Source: DLAJ01 sp964655525 (GTDB taxonomy: Bacteria; Bacillota; Clostridia; Lachnospirales; Lachnospiraceae). Taken from it: a stretch of 64,000 nt of DNA. The notes under the pieces are model-generated. The model saw only the letters and a list, made by a program, of their open reading frames with translations, had not been told where the DNA came from and searched no databases. This document shows, piece after piece, positions 25,269 to 34,297 of the stretch; the stretch's first letter is position 1; each line of letters begins with the position of its first letter. The translations under genes were made by a program, and so were the position numbers. Where the stretch lies: assembly GCA_964655525.1 (NCBI GenBank), contig CAZZNE010000003.1:1-64000 (forward strand), written 5' to 3'.

Positions 25269-26468
25269 ATGAAAATGCTGTCTTATCAAATAAAAAAAAT
25301 AGGTCTGACAGGGATGCTCATCGGCGTTCTTCTGATTTCCGGCTGCGCGGATGGGGCCCATGATCGTCAAAGCAGGGAGGAGCCTGCGGGAGGGCAGCCG
25401 TTTTCCTATGGCGCAGATGCACAGGAAGAGGCGGCCGCACCCGAGGCAGAATGGACGCCGGATGGCGGCTATTATTACGGGACGCTGACAGACGACGGAC
25501 AGCGGATGATGTATGTGCAGATGCTTGACAGCATGCGTCAGATGGGACAGGATGAGGAGTTAGTCTGTCAGGATGAGGATCTGCTTTACCAGATTTTCTG
25601 TGCTGTGCTTGCCGATCATCCCGAATTGTTTTATGTGACCGGATATACCTACGCAAAGGTTACACAGGACGGGGAGATCATGCATATAAGGTTTTCCGCA
25701 TCCTATTCCATGTCGCAGGCGGAGGTTGCACGATGCAAAAGCGGTATCGACGAATATGTGGAGACATGTCTTTCCTATCTGCCCGCCGGGCAGGACGACT
25801 ATGCCAAGATCCGTTACCTGTACGAATATGTGATCTGCAATACGGAATACGATCTTCAGGCACCCGAAAATCAGAATATCTGCTCGGTATTTTTATACGG
25901 GCGCTCCGTATGTCAAGGATATGCGAAAGCGTTCCAGTATTTGTGCATAAGGGCGGGGATTGATGCGGCGCTCGTGACCGGCCGGATCAAAGAATCGGGA
26001 TACGGACATGCGTGGAATTTAGTGCGTTCAAACGGGGCATACTACTATGTAGACGTAACATGGGGGGACGCTTCTTATACGATGGACGGAGGCGCGGCGT
26101 CAAGCGGGCTGCCGGACGTCAATTACGATTATTTATGCGTCACGACGGAGCAGATCGAACGGACGCATGAGATTGATATGTCTGTAGCGCAGATGCCTTA
26201 TTGTACGGCGACAGACGATAATTATTATGTGCGCGGACATGCATTTTTTTCTTCGTTTGATGAAGGGGCGCTCGATACGTTATTTGCGAATCGTGTCGGA
26301 AAGTATGTGACATTCCGATGTGAGACGGCGGATGTATACAGTGCCTATTATGAATATCTGATTGGTCAGGAGCACATTTTTGACTACATGGATTCCGATG
26401 CGGGGGTGTCCTATTCCGATAACGAGGAGACGCTGACGTTTGGATTCTGGCTGCCCGAAAGTATGTAG
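25269..26468 (+). CDS. Transglutaminase-like lipoprotein
   Basis: A 399-residue exported protein. The N-terminus ends in the lipobox LISGC (GMLIGVLLISGC), giving a lipid-anchored protein. A low-complexity linker follows, then a transglutaminase-like cysteine-protease core with the triad in CQGYAKAFQYLC, GHAWNLV and YVDVTWGD. Such domains act as proteases or in cell-wall or peptide cross-linking; the role here is unknown. The chosen ATG 25269 has only a weak site (GGGATGTG). Confidence 0.82.
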   Translation: MKMLSYQIKKIGLTGMLIGVLLISGCADGAHDRQSREEPAGGQPFSYGADAQEEAAAPEAEWTPDGGYYYGTLTDDGQRMMYVQMLDSMRQMGQDEELVCQDEDLLYQIFCAVLADHPELFYVTGYTYAKVTQDGEIMHIRFSASYSMSQAEVARCKSGIDEYVETCLSYLPAGQDDYAKIRYLYEYVICNTEYDLQAPENQNICSVFLYGRSVCQGYAKAFQYLCIRAGIDAALVTGRIKESGYGHAWNLVRSNGAYYYVDVTWGDASYTMDGGAASSGLPDVNYDYLCVTTEQIERTHEIDMSVAQMPYCTATDDNYYVRGHAFFSSFDEGALDTLFANRVGKYVTFRCETADVYSAYYEYLIGQEHIFDYMDSDAGVSYSDNEETLTFGFWLPESM

Positions 26469-26539
26469 CGTTCCCGTCAGAAGGAAAGAATGTTGATGAT
26501 GCAGAAAAACTTTGTTAAAAAACTTTGTTTTTTTCAATC

Positions 26540-26568
26540 TATACATCTTTTGATTAATTTGCTATAAT
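26540..26568 (+). promoter_or_regulatory. Sigma-A promoter with extended -10
   Basis: TATACA (26540-26545), 17-base spacer, TATAAT (26563-26568) preceded by TTTGC, an extended -10. It serves the Asp23 gene and possibly nusB and the genes after it. Confidence 0.55.
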
Positions 26569-26617
26569 ACATGTAACTGTTTGGAGACGGAGAGATCATC
26601 CAAAGGAGGTTAATCAT

Positions 26618-27004
26618 ATGGATAAGGATATGGAAAAGGGAACCTATGTGCTTCAGGAAGATAATAACATGGGAACGGTCAAGATTGCAGATGATGTTGT
26701 TGCGATGATCGCCGGACTTGCGGCTTCTGAGGTCGAGGGTGTTTCCGCCATGGTCGGCAATATCACGAATGAGCTGATGAGCAAGGTTGGCATGACAAAA
26801 CTGACAAAGGGCGTGAAGGTGGAGATTACCGGCAGGGAGGTACGGGCCGATATTGCGGTGATGCTCGAATACGGCTATAATATTCCTGCAACTTCCCAGA
26901 AGGTACAGGAGAAGGTCAAGGCAGCGATTGAGAATATGACCGGACTTACGGTGTCCGACGTCAATATCAGAATTGCCGGTGTCAATATGCAAAAGAGCAA
27001 ATAA
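26618..27004 (+). CDS. Asp23/Gls24 family envelope stress protein
   Basis: A 128-residue protein of the Asp23 family (YqhY-like). It has GTVKIADDVVAMIAGLAASE near residues 20-40, GVKVEITGREVRADIAVML in the middle and VSDVNIRIAGVNM at the end. In B. subtilis, yqhY lies beside accBC and nusB and affects acetyl-CoA carboxylase activity. Here it lies directly before nusB but without accBC. CAAAGGAGG precedes ATG 26618. Confidence 0.92.
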   Translation: MDKDMEKGTYVLQEDNNMGTVKIADDVVAMIAGLAASEVEGVSAMVGNITNELMSKVGMTKLTKGVKVEITGREVRADIAVMLEYGYNIPATSQKVQEKVKAAIENMTGLTVSDVNIRIAGVNMQKSK

Positions 27005-27032
27005 GCAATTATTCATAAGCAAACGCGCAGGG

Positions 27033-27049
27033 GACACGCTTAGCGTGTC
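27033..27049. repeat. Small intergenic hairpin (GACACGC-TTA-GCGTGTC)
   Basis: A seven-base stem followed by four T, between the Asp23 gene and nusB. It could be a weak attenuator. Its form resembles the hairpins at 28758-28803 and 47831-47855. Confidence 0.55.
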
Positions 27050-27072
27050 TTTTGTAAGTTAAGGAGTCATCA

Positions 27073-27471
27073 ATGAGCAGACGAGAGTTGAGAGAGCGGA
27101 TTTTTTTATTGCTGTTCCGCGTGGAATTTAACCGTATGGAGGATATGCCCGAGCAGATTCAACTGTTTTTTTCGCAGGAGGAGAGCGAAAGTACGGAGGA
27201 GGAGAAGCGCTATATTTCGGGGAAATACGGGAATATTGCCGCAAAGCTTCCTGAAATTGACGCCCTCATCAATGAGCGGGCAAAGGGATGGAGTGTGGAG
27301 CGCATGGGCAAGGTGGACATCACGATCATCCGTCTTGCGGTTTATGAAATCTGCTATGACGACGACATTCCGACGGGCGTAGCAATCAATGAAGCGGTGG
27401 AGCTGGCAAAGAAATTCGGGCAGGACGAGTCCGCGGGCTTTGTCAACGGCGTGCTCGCCAAGTTCGCATAG
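27073..27471 (+). CDS. nusB: Transcription antitermination factor NusB
   Basis: A 132-residue all-helical protein that, with NusE/S10, binds boxA RNA in ribosomal RNA transcripts. Starts MSRRELREKIFLLLF-like (here RREL RERIFLLLF) and has the C-terminal pattern PTGVAINEAVELAKKFG with FVNGVLAKF. Normal length. AAGGAG precedes the start. First of the conserved nusB-xseA-xseB-prenyl synthase-dxs string. Confidence 0.96.
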   Translation: MSRRELRERIFLLLFRVEFNRMEDMPEQIQLFFSQEESESTEEEKRYISGKYGNIAAKLPEIDALINERAKGWSVERMGKVDITIIRLAVYEICYDDDIPTGVAINEAVELAKKFGQDESAGFVNGVLAKFA

Positions 27472-27485
27472 ACGGGGAACGGCGT

Positions 27486-28697
27486 ATGGCACAACAAAAT
27501 GTCTATTCAGTCGCGCAGGTCAATTCCTATATCCGTAATATGTTTGTGCAGGATTTTATGCTGAATGCGATCCATGTGCGCGGCGAGGTCAGCAATTGCA
27601 AATATCATACGTCGGGGCATATTTATTTTACGCTGAAGGACAAAAACGGGGCGATCGCCTGCGTGATGTTTGCGGGAAACAGAGAAACCGGGCTTACCTT
27701 TCGGATGCAGGAGGGGCAGCAGGTTGTTGTTTCGGGAAATATTGACGTCTATGAGCGCGACGGAAAGTACCAGCTTTATGCAAAGCGGATCCGGCCGGAC
27801 GGAGAGGGCGGCCTGTACGCGCGCTTTATGGCGCTAAAAGAAGAATTGGAAGAGATGGGGATGTTTGCCCCGGAATATAAGCAGCCGATTCCGAAGTACG
27901 TTAGGACGATCGGCGTTGTGACTGCATCGACAGGAGCTGCCGTGCGGGATATTATTCATATTGCGAGACGGCGCAATCCCTATATTCAGATCATTCTTTA
28001 TCCCGCCATCGTGCAGGGCGAACAGGCGGCGGCGAGCATTGTGCAGGGAATCCGCGCGCTCGAGCGTTTAGGGGTGGATGTGATGATCGTCGGGCGCGGA
28101 GGCGGTTCCATCGAGGATCTGTGGGCGTTTAATGAGCGTGAGGTCGTGCAGGCAGTGTTTGACTGCACCGTTCCGATCATCTCGGCGGTCGGGCATGAGA
28201 CGGACACGACGCTGACGGATTATGCGGCGGATTTACGTGCGCCGACACCGTCCGCGGCGGCGGAGCTGGCCGTGTACGAACAGGCATTATTGGACGAGCG
28301 GATACTTGGCGCGGCGGATGTGCTGAACGGGCGCATGCGCAACATATTGGATAAAAAAAGGATTCAGACGGAAAACTATATTTTGCGTATGCAGAGGGGG
28401 AATCCGCTTCATCGCGTACGGGAGCAGCAGAACCGCCTGATTTTTCTGGAGGAGCGTTTAAGCGCAGCAATGGAAAAGCGCATGGAGGCGGTCCGCCATC
28501 GGTTTCTTTTATATGTGGAGCGCTTGAAGGGATTATCGCCGCTGGAAAAACTCAGTCAGGGCTATGCGTATGTTTCCGATGAAAACGGGGATACACTCCG
28601 CTCCGTCGGTCAGGTGGAGGCGGGCAGCAGGATTCATGTGTATTTGCAGGACGGCGTCGCAGAAGCGCAGGTGACAGAAATCCAAAAGAGTCAGTAG
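27486..28697 (+). CDS. xseA: Exodeoxyribonuclease VII large subunit
   Basis: A 403-residue subunit. It has an N-terminal OB-fold (VNSYIRNMFVQDFMLNAIHVRGEVSNCKYH at about 10-40) and a catalytic centre (VVTASTGAAVRDI, and IVGRGGGSIEDLWAFN with GHETDTTLTDYAADLRAPTP). A coiled-coil C-terminus binds the small subunit. The enzyme degrades single-stranded DNA. It starts 14 bases after nusB. Confidence 0.96.
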   Translation: MAQQNVYSVAQVNSYIRNMFVQDFMLNAIHVRGEVSNCKYHTSGHIYFTLKDKNGAIACVMFAGNRETGLTFRMQEGQQVVVSGNIDVYERDGKYQLYAKRIRPDGEGGLYARFMALKEELEEMGMFAPEYKQPIPKYVRTIGVVTASTGAAVRDIIHIARRRNPYIQIILYPAIVQGEQAAASIVQGIRALERLGVDVMIVGRGGGSIEDLWAFNEREVVQAVFDCTVPIISAVGHETDTTLTDYAADLRAPTPSAAAELAVYEQALLDERILGAADVLNGRMRNILDKKRIQTENYILRMQRGNPLHRVREQQNRLIFLEERLSAAMEKRMEAVRHRFLLYVERLKGLSPLEKLSQGYAYVSDENGDTLRSVGQVEAGSRIHVYLQDGVAEAQVTEIQKSQ

Positions 28698-28757
28698 AGG
28701 GAACAAGAATTTCCGCAGGAAATCATTTTTTGACTTATAGGAAATTCCACAAATCCA

Positions 28758-28803
28758 GAAGAATCGCTAAAGCGATTCTTCGAAAGAACGCGTAGCGTTC
28801 TTT
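28758..28803. repeat. Intergenic double-hairpin element, copy C
   Basis: Hairpin 1: GAAGAATCGCT-AA-AGCGATTCTTC (28758-28781). Hairpin 2: AAAGAACGC-GTA-GCGTTCTTT (28783-28803). Both are perfect. They lie between xseA and xseB, 27 bases before the xseB start, and may affect RNA stability or translation of xseB. Confidence 0.7.
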
Positions 28804-28830
28804 TGGCGTAGGAAAGGACGCGCAGCGATC

Positions 28831-29094
28831 ATGGCAGAACGAAAGCAGGACAAGAAACAGCAGGAACAGAATGATATAAAGCAGCAGGAATCGTGCAGCA
28901 TTGAGGAGACGTTTGCGCGAATTGATGAGCTGATCGCGCAGCTGGAATCGCCCGAGATCGGTCTGGAGGATTCTTTTCAGGCGTATGAGGAGGGAATGAA
29001 GCTCTTAAAGGCGTGTAACGAGCAGATCGACAGGGTGGAGAAGAAAGTGCTTGTCTTAAGCGGAGACGGAGGCTTTGATGAACTGGGAGAGTGA
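28831..29094 (+). CDS. xseB: Exodeoxyribonuclease VII small subunit
   Basis: An 87-residue protein. The conserved part starts at about residue 23 (SIEETFARIDELIAQLESPE) and contains GLEDSFQAYEEGMKLLKACN. Members are about 60-80 residues; the first ~22 residues here (rich in Lys, Gln, Glu) are an extra tail. The ribosome site is weak (GGAAAGGACG, distant). The end overlaps the next gene by 17 bases. Confidence 0.94.
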   Translation: MAERKQDKKQQEQNDIKQQESCSIEETFARIDELIAQLESPEIGLEDSFQAYEEGMKLLKACNEQIDRVEKKVLVLSGDGGFDELGE

Positions 29095-30031
29095 ACAGGA
29101 AGAAAAAATACGCAGGCTGGAGGAGCTGATCACATCCTATCTTCCGAAAGAAGAAGGTTATCAGCGTACGGCTTCCGAGGCGATGAATTACAGTATTCTG
29201 GCAGGCGGAAAAAGGCTTCGTCCGCTGATGATGCAGGAAACCTATCAAATGTATGCGAAGGACGGGGATGCGGCACGGCTTGGGGACAGGATTATCGCGC
29301 CGTTTCTGGCGGCAATCGAGATGATACACACCTATTCCCTTGTGCATGACGATCTGCCTGCAATGGATAACGATGAATACCGCAGAGGCAGAAAGACAAC
29401 CCATGTTGTATACGGGGAGGCGATGGCGATCCTTGCGGGCGACGGACTGCTGACGCATGCGTTTTATACGGCGGCAAGGGCGTTTGCGGCGGTTGACGAT
29501 GCAGAATGTACGATAGAACGGACGCAGGCGGATATGCTTCGCGGGCGGATCGGCAGAGCAATCGGCATCTTGGCGGAAAAGGCGGGCGTAGACGGTATGC
29601 TCGGCGGACAGTGTGTGGATGTGGAAGCGGAGAAGCGCGGAGACACCGTGACGATGGAGCAGCTTCTTTTCATTCATGAAAAGAAGACGGCGGCGCTCAT
29701 TCAGTCAGCGCTCATGATCGGTGCGGTTCTTGCGGGCGCGCCGCAAGAAGATATTGATCGTTTGGAGCAGGCGGGACGGCATGTGGGAGTTGCATTTCAG
29801 ATACGGGATGACATTCTTGATGTGGAGGGTTCGCTGGAGGAACTTGGCAAGCAGACCGGCTCCGATGCCAAAAACGAGAAGGCAACCTATGTCACGCTTG
29901 CCGGTATGGAACAGGCGAAGCGGGATGTGGAGCGGATTTCTGAATCGGCGCTGAAGGAACTTGCAGGATTGAGTGTAACAAATGATTTTTTGGCAGAACT
30001 TGTCAGAAGAATGGTGTATCGGACAAACTGA
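29078..30031 (+). CDS. ispA: Polyprenyl synthetase (farnesyl/geranyl diphosphate synthase type)
   Basis: A 317-residue class I prenyl synthase with the two aspartate-rich motifs DDLPAMDND and DDILDVEGS plus GGKRLRP near residue 45. It makes farnesyl- or geranylgeranyl diphosphate for the cell-wall lipid carrier, quinones and other isoprenoids. ATG 29078 follows GGAGG by five bases. The gene overlaps xseB and precedes dxs, as in many Firmicutes. Confidence 0.93.
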   Translation: MNWESEQEEKIRRLEELITSYLPKEEGYQRTASEAMNYSILAGGKRLRPLMMQETYQMYAKDGDAARLGDRIIAPFLAAIEMIHTYSLVHDDLPAMDNDEYRRGRKTTHVVYGEAMAILAGDGLLTHAFYTAARAFAAVDDAECTIERTQADMLRGRIGRAIGILAEKAGVDGMLGGQCVDVEAEKRGDTVTMEQLLFIHEKKTAALIQSALMIGAVLAGAPQEDIDRLEQAGRHVGVAFQIRDDILDVEGSLEELGKQTGSDAKNEKATYVTLAGMEQAKRDVERISESALKELAGLSVTNDFLAELVRRMVYRTN

Positions 30032-30090
30032 TACCACTTACAAACGATTGGTCAGCGTAATATCGCGGCAGATTTGCGGTATGCAGGGGT

Positions 30091-31956
30091 ATGAACATGT
30101 ATTTGGAAGAGATTAAGCAGGCGAATGACATCAAAAAAATAGGCAGATCGGAGCTGCCCGAACTTGCGGAGGAGATTCGAGAGTTCTTGATCGAAAAGAT
30201 CAGTGTGACGGGCGGACATCTCGGTTCGAATCTCGGCGTGGTGGAGCTGACGATGGCGCTTCATCTCGCGCTTGATCTTCCCGAGGACAAGATCGTTTGG
30301 GATGTCGGGCATCAGTCCTATACCCATAAGCTTTTGACCGGCAGAAAAGAAGGCTTTGAGTCGCTGAGAAAATATGGCGGCATGAGTGGGTTTCCCAAAC
30401 GCAAGGAGAGCGACTGTGACTGTTTCGACACGGGGCACAGTTCCACTTCGATTTCAGCGGGATTGGGATTGGTCAAGGCGCGCGACTTACAGCATAAAAA
30501 TGATGTGATTGTTTCGGTCATCGGGGACGGTTCCCTGACGGGCGGCATGGCGTATGAGGCGCTCAATAATGCGGCGAAGCTGGAGACCAATTTTATCATC
30601 ATTTTAAATGATAATAACATGTCCATTTCGGAGAACGTCGGCGGCATGAACCGATATCTGAGCAGTATCCGCACGGCGCAGTCGTACTTAAATCTCAAAG
30701 AGGATGTATACAATAAGCTGCGTGCGGGAAAGCACGGCAACGCTTACGTTGCGGCAATCCGGCGCGCCAAGAGCAGTTTGAAACATCTGGTCGTTCCCGG
30801 TATGCTTTTTGAGGATATGGGACTGACTTATTTAGGACCGGTTGACGGGCATAATATCATGGGGCTGGTCCGTGCGATCAATGACGCGAAGCGCTTTAAA
30901 AAGGCGGTGCTCATCCATGTTCTGACACAAAAAGGAAAGGGCTATGAACCTGCGCAGAAGCATCCGGCGAGGTTTCATGGCGCGGAGCCGTTTTTTGTGG
31001 AAACGGGATTACCTCGTAATCCAAGAAATAAGGCGAATTATACGGATATTTTTTCCACGGTCATGTGTAAATTAGGGGAGCGGAATGAGAACGTTGTCGC
31101 CATTACGGCGGCGATGCCGGACGGCACGGGCTTAAAGCGGTTTCGCAACAAATATCCGGAGCGCTTTTTTGACGTCGGGATTGCGGAGGAGCATGCGGTG
31201 ACGTTTGCGGCGGGATTGGCGGCGGGCGGGATGCGTCCGATCGTCGCAATCTATTCTTCTTTTTTACAGAGAGCCTACGATCAGATCCTGCATGATGTGT
31301 GCATTCAAAATCTGCCCGTCGTTTTTGCCATAGACCGGGCGGGTCTTGTCGGAAGCGACGGTGAGACGCATCAGGGGATTTTCGATCTTTCCTACCTCTC
31401 GTCCATTCCCAACATGCACATTATGGCGCCAAAAAATAAATGGGAGCTTTCCGATATGATGAAATTTGCGGTCGGCTTTGACGCGCCGATCGCGCTGCGT
31501 TACCCGCGCGGCGAAGCGTATGACGGATTGGAGGAATATCGCGCGCCGATCGAATACGGAAAATCGGAGATCATCTGCGAGGAGCAGGAAATTGCGCTGC
31601 TGGCTGTCGGCAGCATGGTAAAGACTGCGGTTGCGGTGCGCGAGCTGTTAAAAAAGGAAGGGCATGGAGTCAGTCTGATAAATGCCCGCTTCGTCAAGCC
31701 GATCGATGTGGAACTGCTCACGCATTTGGCGAAGACCCATCTGTACATCGTGACAATGGAAGAAAATGTCGCAAGCGGCGGATTCGGGGAGCGCGTTAGG
31801 GAGTTTCTTTCGGATTGTCCGCACGCGCAGGCACAGGTGCTTTCAATTGCCATTCCCGACGCTTATGTGGAGCACGGAAATGTGGAGCAGTTAAAAAAGG
31901 AGATCGGTCTGGATGCGGAGTCGATCGCTGAGCGGATCCGGTCGCAGGTCGTATGA
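30091..31956 (+). CDS. dxs: 1-deoxy-D-xylulose-5-phosphate synthase
   Basis: A 621-residue thiamine-diphosphate enzyme that joins pyruvate and glyceraldehyde 3-phosphate, the first step of the MEP isoprenoid pathway. The order is typical: HLGSNLGVVELT, the thiamine motif VIGDGSLTGGMAYEALN, and the transketolase pyrimidine-binding domain (VGIAEEHAVTFAAGLA). It lies next to the prenyl synthase that uses the product. Two starts are possible (30091 and 30097); the site is weak. Confidence 0.97.
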   Translation: MNMYLEEIKQANDIKKIGRSELPELAEEIREFLIEKISVTGGHLGSNLGVVELTMALHLALDLPEDKIVWDVGHQSYTHKLLTGRKEGFESLRKYGGMSGFPKRKESDCDCFDTGHSSTSISAGLGLVKARDLQHKNDVIVSVIGDGSLTGGMAYEALNNAAKLETNFIIILNDNNMSISENVGGMNRYLSSIRTAQSYLNLKEDVYNKLRAGKHGNAYVAAIRRAKSSLKHLVVPGMLFEDMGLTYLGPVDGHNIMGLVRAINDAKRFKKAVLIHVLTQKGKGYEPAQKHPARFHGAEPFFVETGLPRNPRNKANYTDIFSTVMCKLGERNENVVAITAAMPDGTGLKRFRNKYPERFFDVGIAEEHAVTFAAGLAAGGMRPIVAIYSSFLQRAYDQILHDVCIQNLPVVFAIDRAGLVGSDGETHQGIFDLSYLSSIPNMHIMAPKNKWELSDMMKFAVGFDAPIALRYPRGEAYDGLEEYRAPIEYGKSEIICEEQEIALLAVGSMVKTAVAVRELLKKEGHGVSLINARFVKPIDVELLTHLAKTHLYIVTMEENVASGGFGERVREFLSDCPHAQAQVLSIAIPDAYVEHGNVEQLKKEIGLDAESIAERIRSQVV

Positions 31957-31960
31957 GAAG

Positions 31961-32017
31961 AATTTGAGATTCCGTGAAGAGGAACTTTTGCACACAGGAA
32001 TTTGAGATTTTGCGAAG
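31961..32017 (+). repeat. Short direct repeat between dxs and tlyA
   Basis: AATTTGAGATTCCGTGAAG (31961-31979) and AATTTGAGATTTTGCGAAG (31999-32017) are 16 of 19 identical with a 38-base period. No function is apparent. Confidence 0.5.
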
Positions 32018-32042
32018 CGGTGGGAAGATAGGGGTGTAATAC

Positions 32043-32909
32043 TTGAAGGAACGGCTGGATGTGCTTCTCGTTAAGCGGGGACTTGCGCAGTCGCGCGAGA
32101 AGGCGAAGCTTGTCATCATGGCAGGGGATGTGTTTGTAAACGGACAGCGCGAGGATAAGGCGGGAACACTGTTTGATGAAGAAAAAAGCACGATCGAAGT
32201 GCGCGGCGCGGCCATGCCCTATGTCGGCAGAGGCGGACTGAAGCTGGAGAAGGCGCTTTCGGTGTTTCCGATTCATGTAGATGGAATGGTGTGCATGGAC
32301 ATTGGCGCATCCACAGGCGGTTTTACGGACTGCATGCTGCAAAACGGCGCGGCGAAGGTGTATGCGGTGGATGTGGGGCATGGACAGCTTGCGTGGAAGC
32401 TGCGTAATGACGAGCGTGTTGTCTGCATGGAAAAAACAAATTTCCGTTATATGGTACGGGAGGATATTGACGACGATCTTGATTTTGCGGCGTGCGACGT
32501 TTCTTTTATTTCATTAACAAAAATTTTGGGGCCCGCGTGGCAGCTCTTAAAGCCGCAGGCGTTTATGGTCTGTCTGATCAAGCCGCAGTTTGAGGCAGGC
32601 AGGGAGCAGGTTGGAAAAAAAGGCGTTGTGCGGGATGCGGCGGTACATAAGGAAGTGATCATGCGGATCCTTTCGTTTGCCCAAAGCGTTGGTTTTGCGG
32701 TGCGGGGACTGGATTATTCGCCCATCAAGGGACCGGAAGGGAATATCGAGTATCTTGCTTTTTTGCAAAAGTGCGGGGAAACGGCATCGGGCACTGGGAA
32801 TGACGCAGAACCAAGAGGGAAGGCGGACTTAGAAGGGCAGACGGTGGCAGCTGCCGCAGAGGATATCGTGCGCAAGGCGCATGATGAGTTGGACGGGAAA
32901 CAGGAATGA
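32043..32909 (+). CDS. tlyA: TlyA family rRNA 2'-O-methyltransferase
   Basis: A 288-residue protein with an N-terminal S4 RNA-binding domain (RLDVLLVKRGLAQSREKAKL) and an FtsJ-like methyltransferase domain (VCMDIGASTGGFTDCMLQNG, the SAM-binding loop). TlyA of actinobacteria methylates 16S and 23S rRNA and is needed for capreomycin action. The role in Clostridia is less studied. TTG 32043 follows AGGGGTG. It overlaps nadK by four bases. Confidence 0.94.
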   Translation: MKERLDVLLVKRGLAQSREKAKLVIMAGDVFVNGQREDKAGTLFDEEKSTIEVRGAAMPYVGRGGLKLEKALSVFPIHVDGMVCMDIGASTGGFTDCMLQNGAAKVYAVDVGHGQLAWKLRNDERVVCMEKTNFRYMVREDIDDDLDFAACDVSFISLTKILGPAWQLLKPQAFMVCLIKPQFEAGREQVGKKGVVRDAAVHKEVIMRILSFAQSVGFAVRGLDYSPIKGPEGNIEYLAFLQKCGETASGTGNDAEPRGKADLEGQTVAAAAEDIVRKAHDELDGKQE

Positions 32910-33769
32910 GGCGATTTTATCTGATTACAAACCGCATGAAAGATGCGGAACTGAAAACGACGAACTGGATACGGGAGGAACTGCAAAGAAGAGGAGCTGA
33001 CTGTACCGTACATGTGCAGGAGGAGAACGCCGGATATTATTATACGGATAGCAGGGAAATACCGGCAGGGTGCGAATGCATCATGGTACTCGGCGGTGAC
33101 GGAACGCTGCTTGAGGCGGCGCGCGACACGGTTGATTTAGACATTCCGCTGATCGGTGTGAATCTGGGAACGCTCGGTTATCTGGCGGAGGTGGATCGGG
33201 AGAATCTTTCGGGTGCGCTGAAACGGCTGTGCGAGGATGACTATACGATCGAGCGCCGTATGATGCTGGAGGGGCAGATCATAGGGGAAACGGACTGTCG
33301 CCGCAGCTACGCGCTGAATGACATTGTTGTTTCGAGAAGCGGTTCCCTGCAAATGCTCCATTTTCATATTTTTGTCAACGGGCATTTCCTGAAGGGCTAC
33401 AGCGCGGATGGCATCATTGTATCAACGCCGACCGGCTCAACCGGCTATAACATGTCGGCGGGAGGACCAATCGTGGAACCGTCGGCGAAGCTGATGGTGA
33501 TCACGCCCATTTGCCCGCATACCTTGAATACGCGCAGTATCGTGCTTTCGCCGGACGACGAGATTGAGATCGTGCTCCTGCCTGCCCGTGACGGGCGGAC
33601 GCAGCAGGTGGAGGCGGATTTTGACGGCGCGCACGGTATGGCGCTTGCGGCGGGCGACCACATGCGGATCATCCGCTCTGAGCGGACGACTGCGATCGTC
33701 AAATTAAGCGACGCGGGATTTCTTGAGGTGCTGCACCGCAAGATGAAGGAAGAAGGGGGCGCGTTGTAA
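32906..33769 (+). CDS. nadK: NAD kinase
   Basis: A 287-residue enzyme that phosphorylates NAD to NADP. The nucleotide-binding motifs GGDGTLLEAAR and NLGTLGYLAEV and the conserved SADGIIVSTPTGSTGYNMSA are present. The start overlaps the tlyA stop (ATGA) and the stop TAA touches the argR start. Confidence 0.96.
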   Translation: MRRFYLITNRMKDAELKTTNWIREELQRRGADCTVHVQEENAGYYYTDSREIPAGCECIMVLGGDGTLLEAARDTVDLDIPLIGVNLGTLGYLAEVDRENLSGALKRLCEDDYTIERRMMLEGQIIGETDCRRSYALNDIVVSRSGSLQMLHFHIFVNGHFLKGYSADGIIVSTPTGSTGYNMSAGGPIVEPSAKLMVITPICPHTLNTRSIVLSPDDEIEIVLLPARDGRTQQVEADFDGAHGMALAAGDHMRIIRSERTTAIVKLSDAGFLEVLHRKMKEEGGAL

Positions 33770-34228
33770 ATGATGTCGAAGCAGAAGCGACAGGAAATGC
33801 TGCTTACGCTGATTGAAAAACAGGATATCGGGACGCAGGAGGAGCTTGCAGAAGCGTTGTGCCGTGCGGGATTTGCGGTCACACAGGCAACGGTCTCACG
33901 CGACATCAGGGAACTGAAGCTGACAAAGCTGACTGATCGGAACGGTGTGCAGAAATACTATGCGCCCAAAGAGCAGGAAGCAATACAGGAGGATAAATAT
34001 ATCCGTGTGCTGCGCGAAGGAATGCTTTCGATGGATTGTGCGCAGAATATTCTTGTCGTAAAGACGGTTTCCGGTATGGCGATGGCGGTCGCCGCCGCCA
34101 TTGACGCGATGCAGTTTGAAGAAATCGTGGGGAGTATCGCAGGGGACGATACGATCATGGCTGCCGTGCGCACCGCGGAGGACGCCCATATCGTGATGGA
34201 AAAGATCAGGTCGGTCTGCAAGCCTTGA
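33770..34228 (+). CDS. argR: Arginine repressor ArgR/AhrC
   Basis: A 152-residue hexameric regulator. It has an N-terminal winged helix (GTQEELAEALCRAGFAVTQA followed by TVSRDIRELKL) and a C-terminal arginine-binding/oligomer domain (IVGSIAGDDTIMAAV). It controls arginine synthesis and use. The place between nadK and recN is conserved in Firmicutes and does not mean that neighbours are its targets. Confidence 0.96.
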   Translation: MMSKQKRQEMLLTLIEKQDIGTQEELAEALCRAGFAVTQATVSRDIRELKLTKLTDRNGVQKYYAPKEQEAIQEDKYIRVLREGMLSMDCAQNILVVKTVSGMAMAVAAAIDAMQFEEIVGSIAGDDTIMAAVRTAEDAHIVMEKIRSVCKP

Positions 34229-34297
34229 GCGGACGGCCATAGGCAGAGGCGAAAAGGGGAGAGACGCCCTGCCCGGAGAGACATAGGGAGTATCGTA

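Noticed and set aside
28829..29677. Long minus-strand frame opposite xseB and the prenyl synthase
   Set aside because: Both plus-strand genes carry clear family motifs; the antisense frame has none.
31961..32017. AATTTGAGATT direct repeat as the start of a CRISPR-like array
   Set aside because: Only two imperfect copies and no spacer-repeat series. No CRISPR array was seen anywhere.
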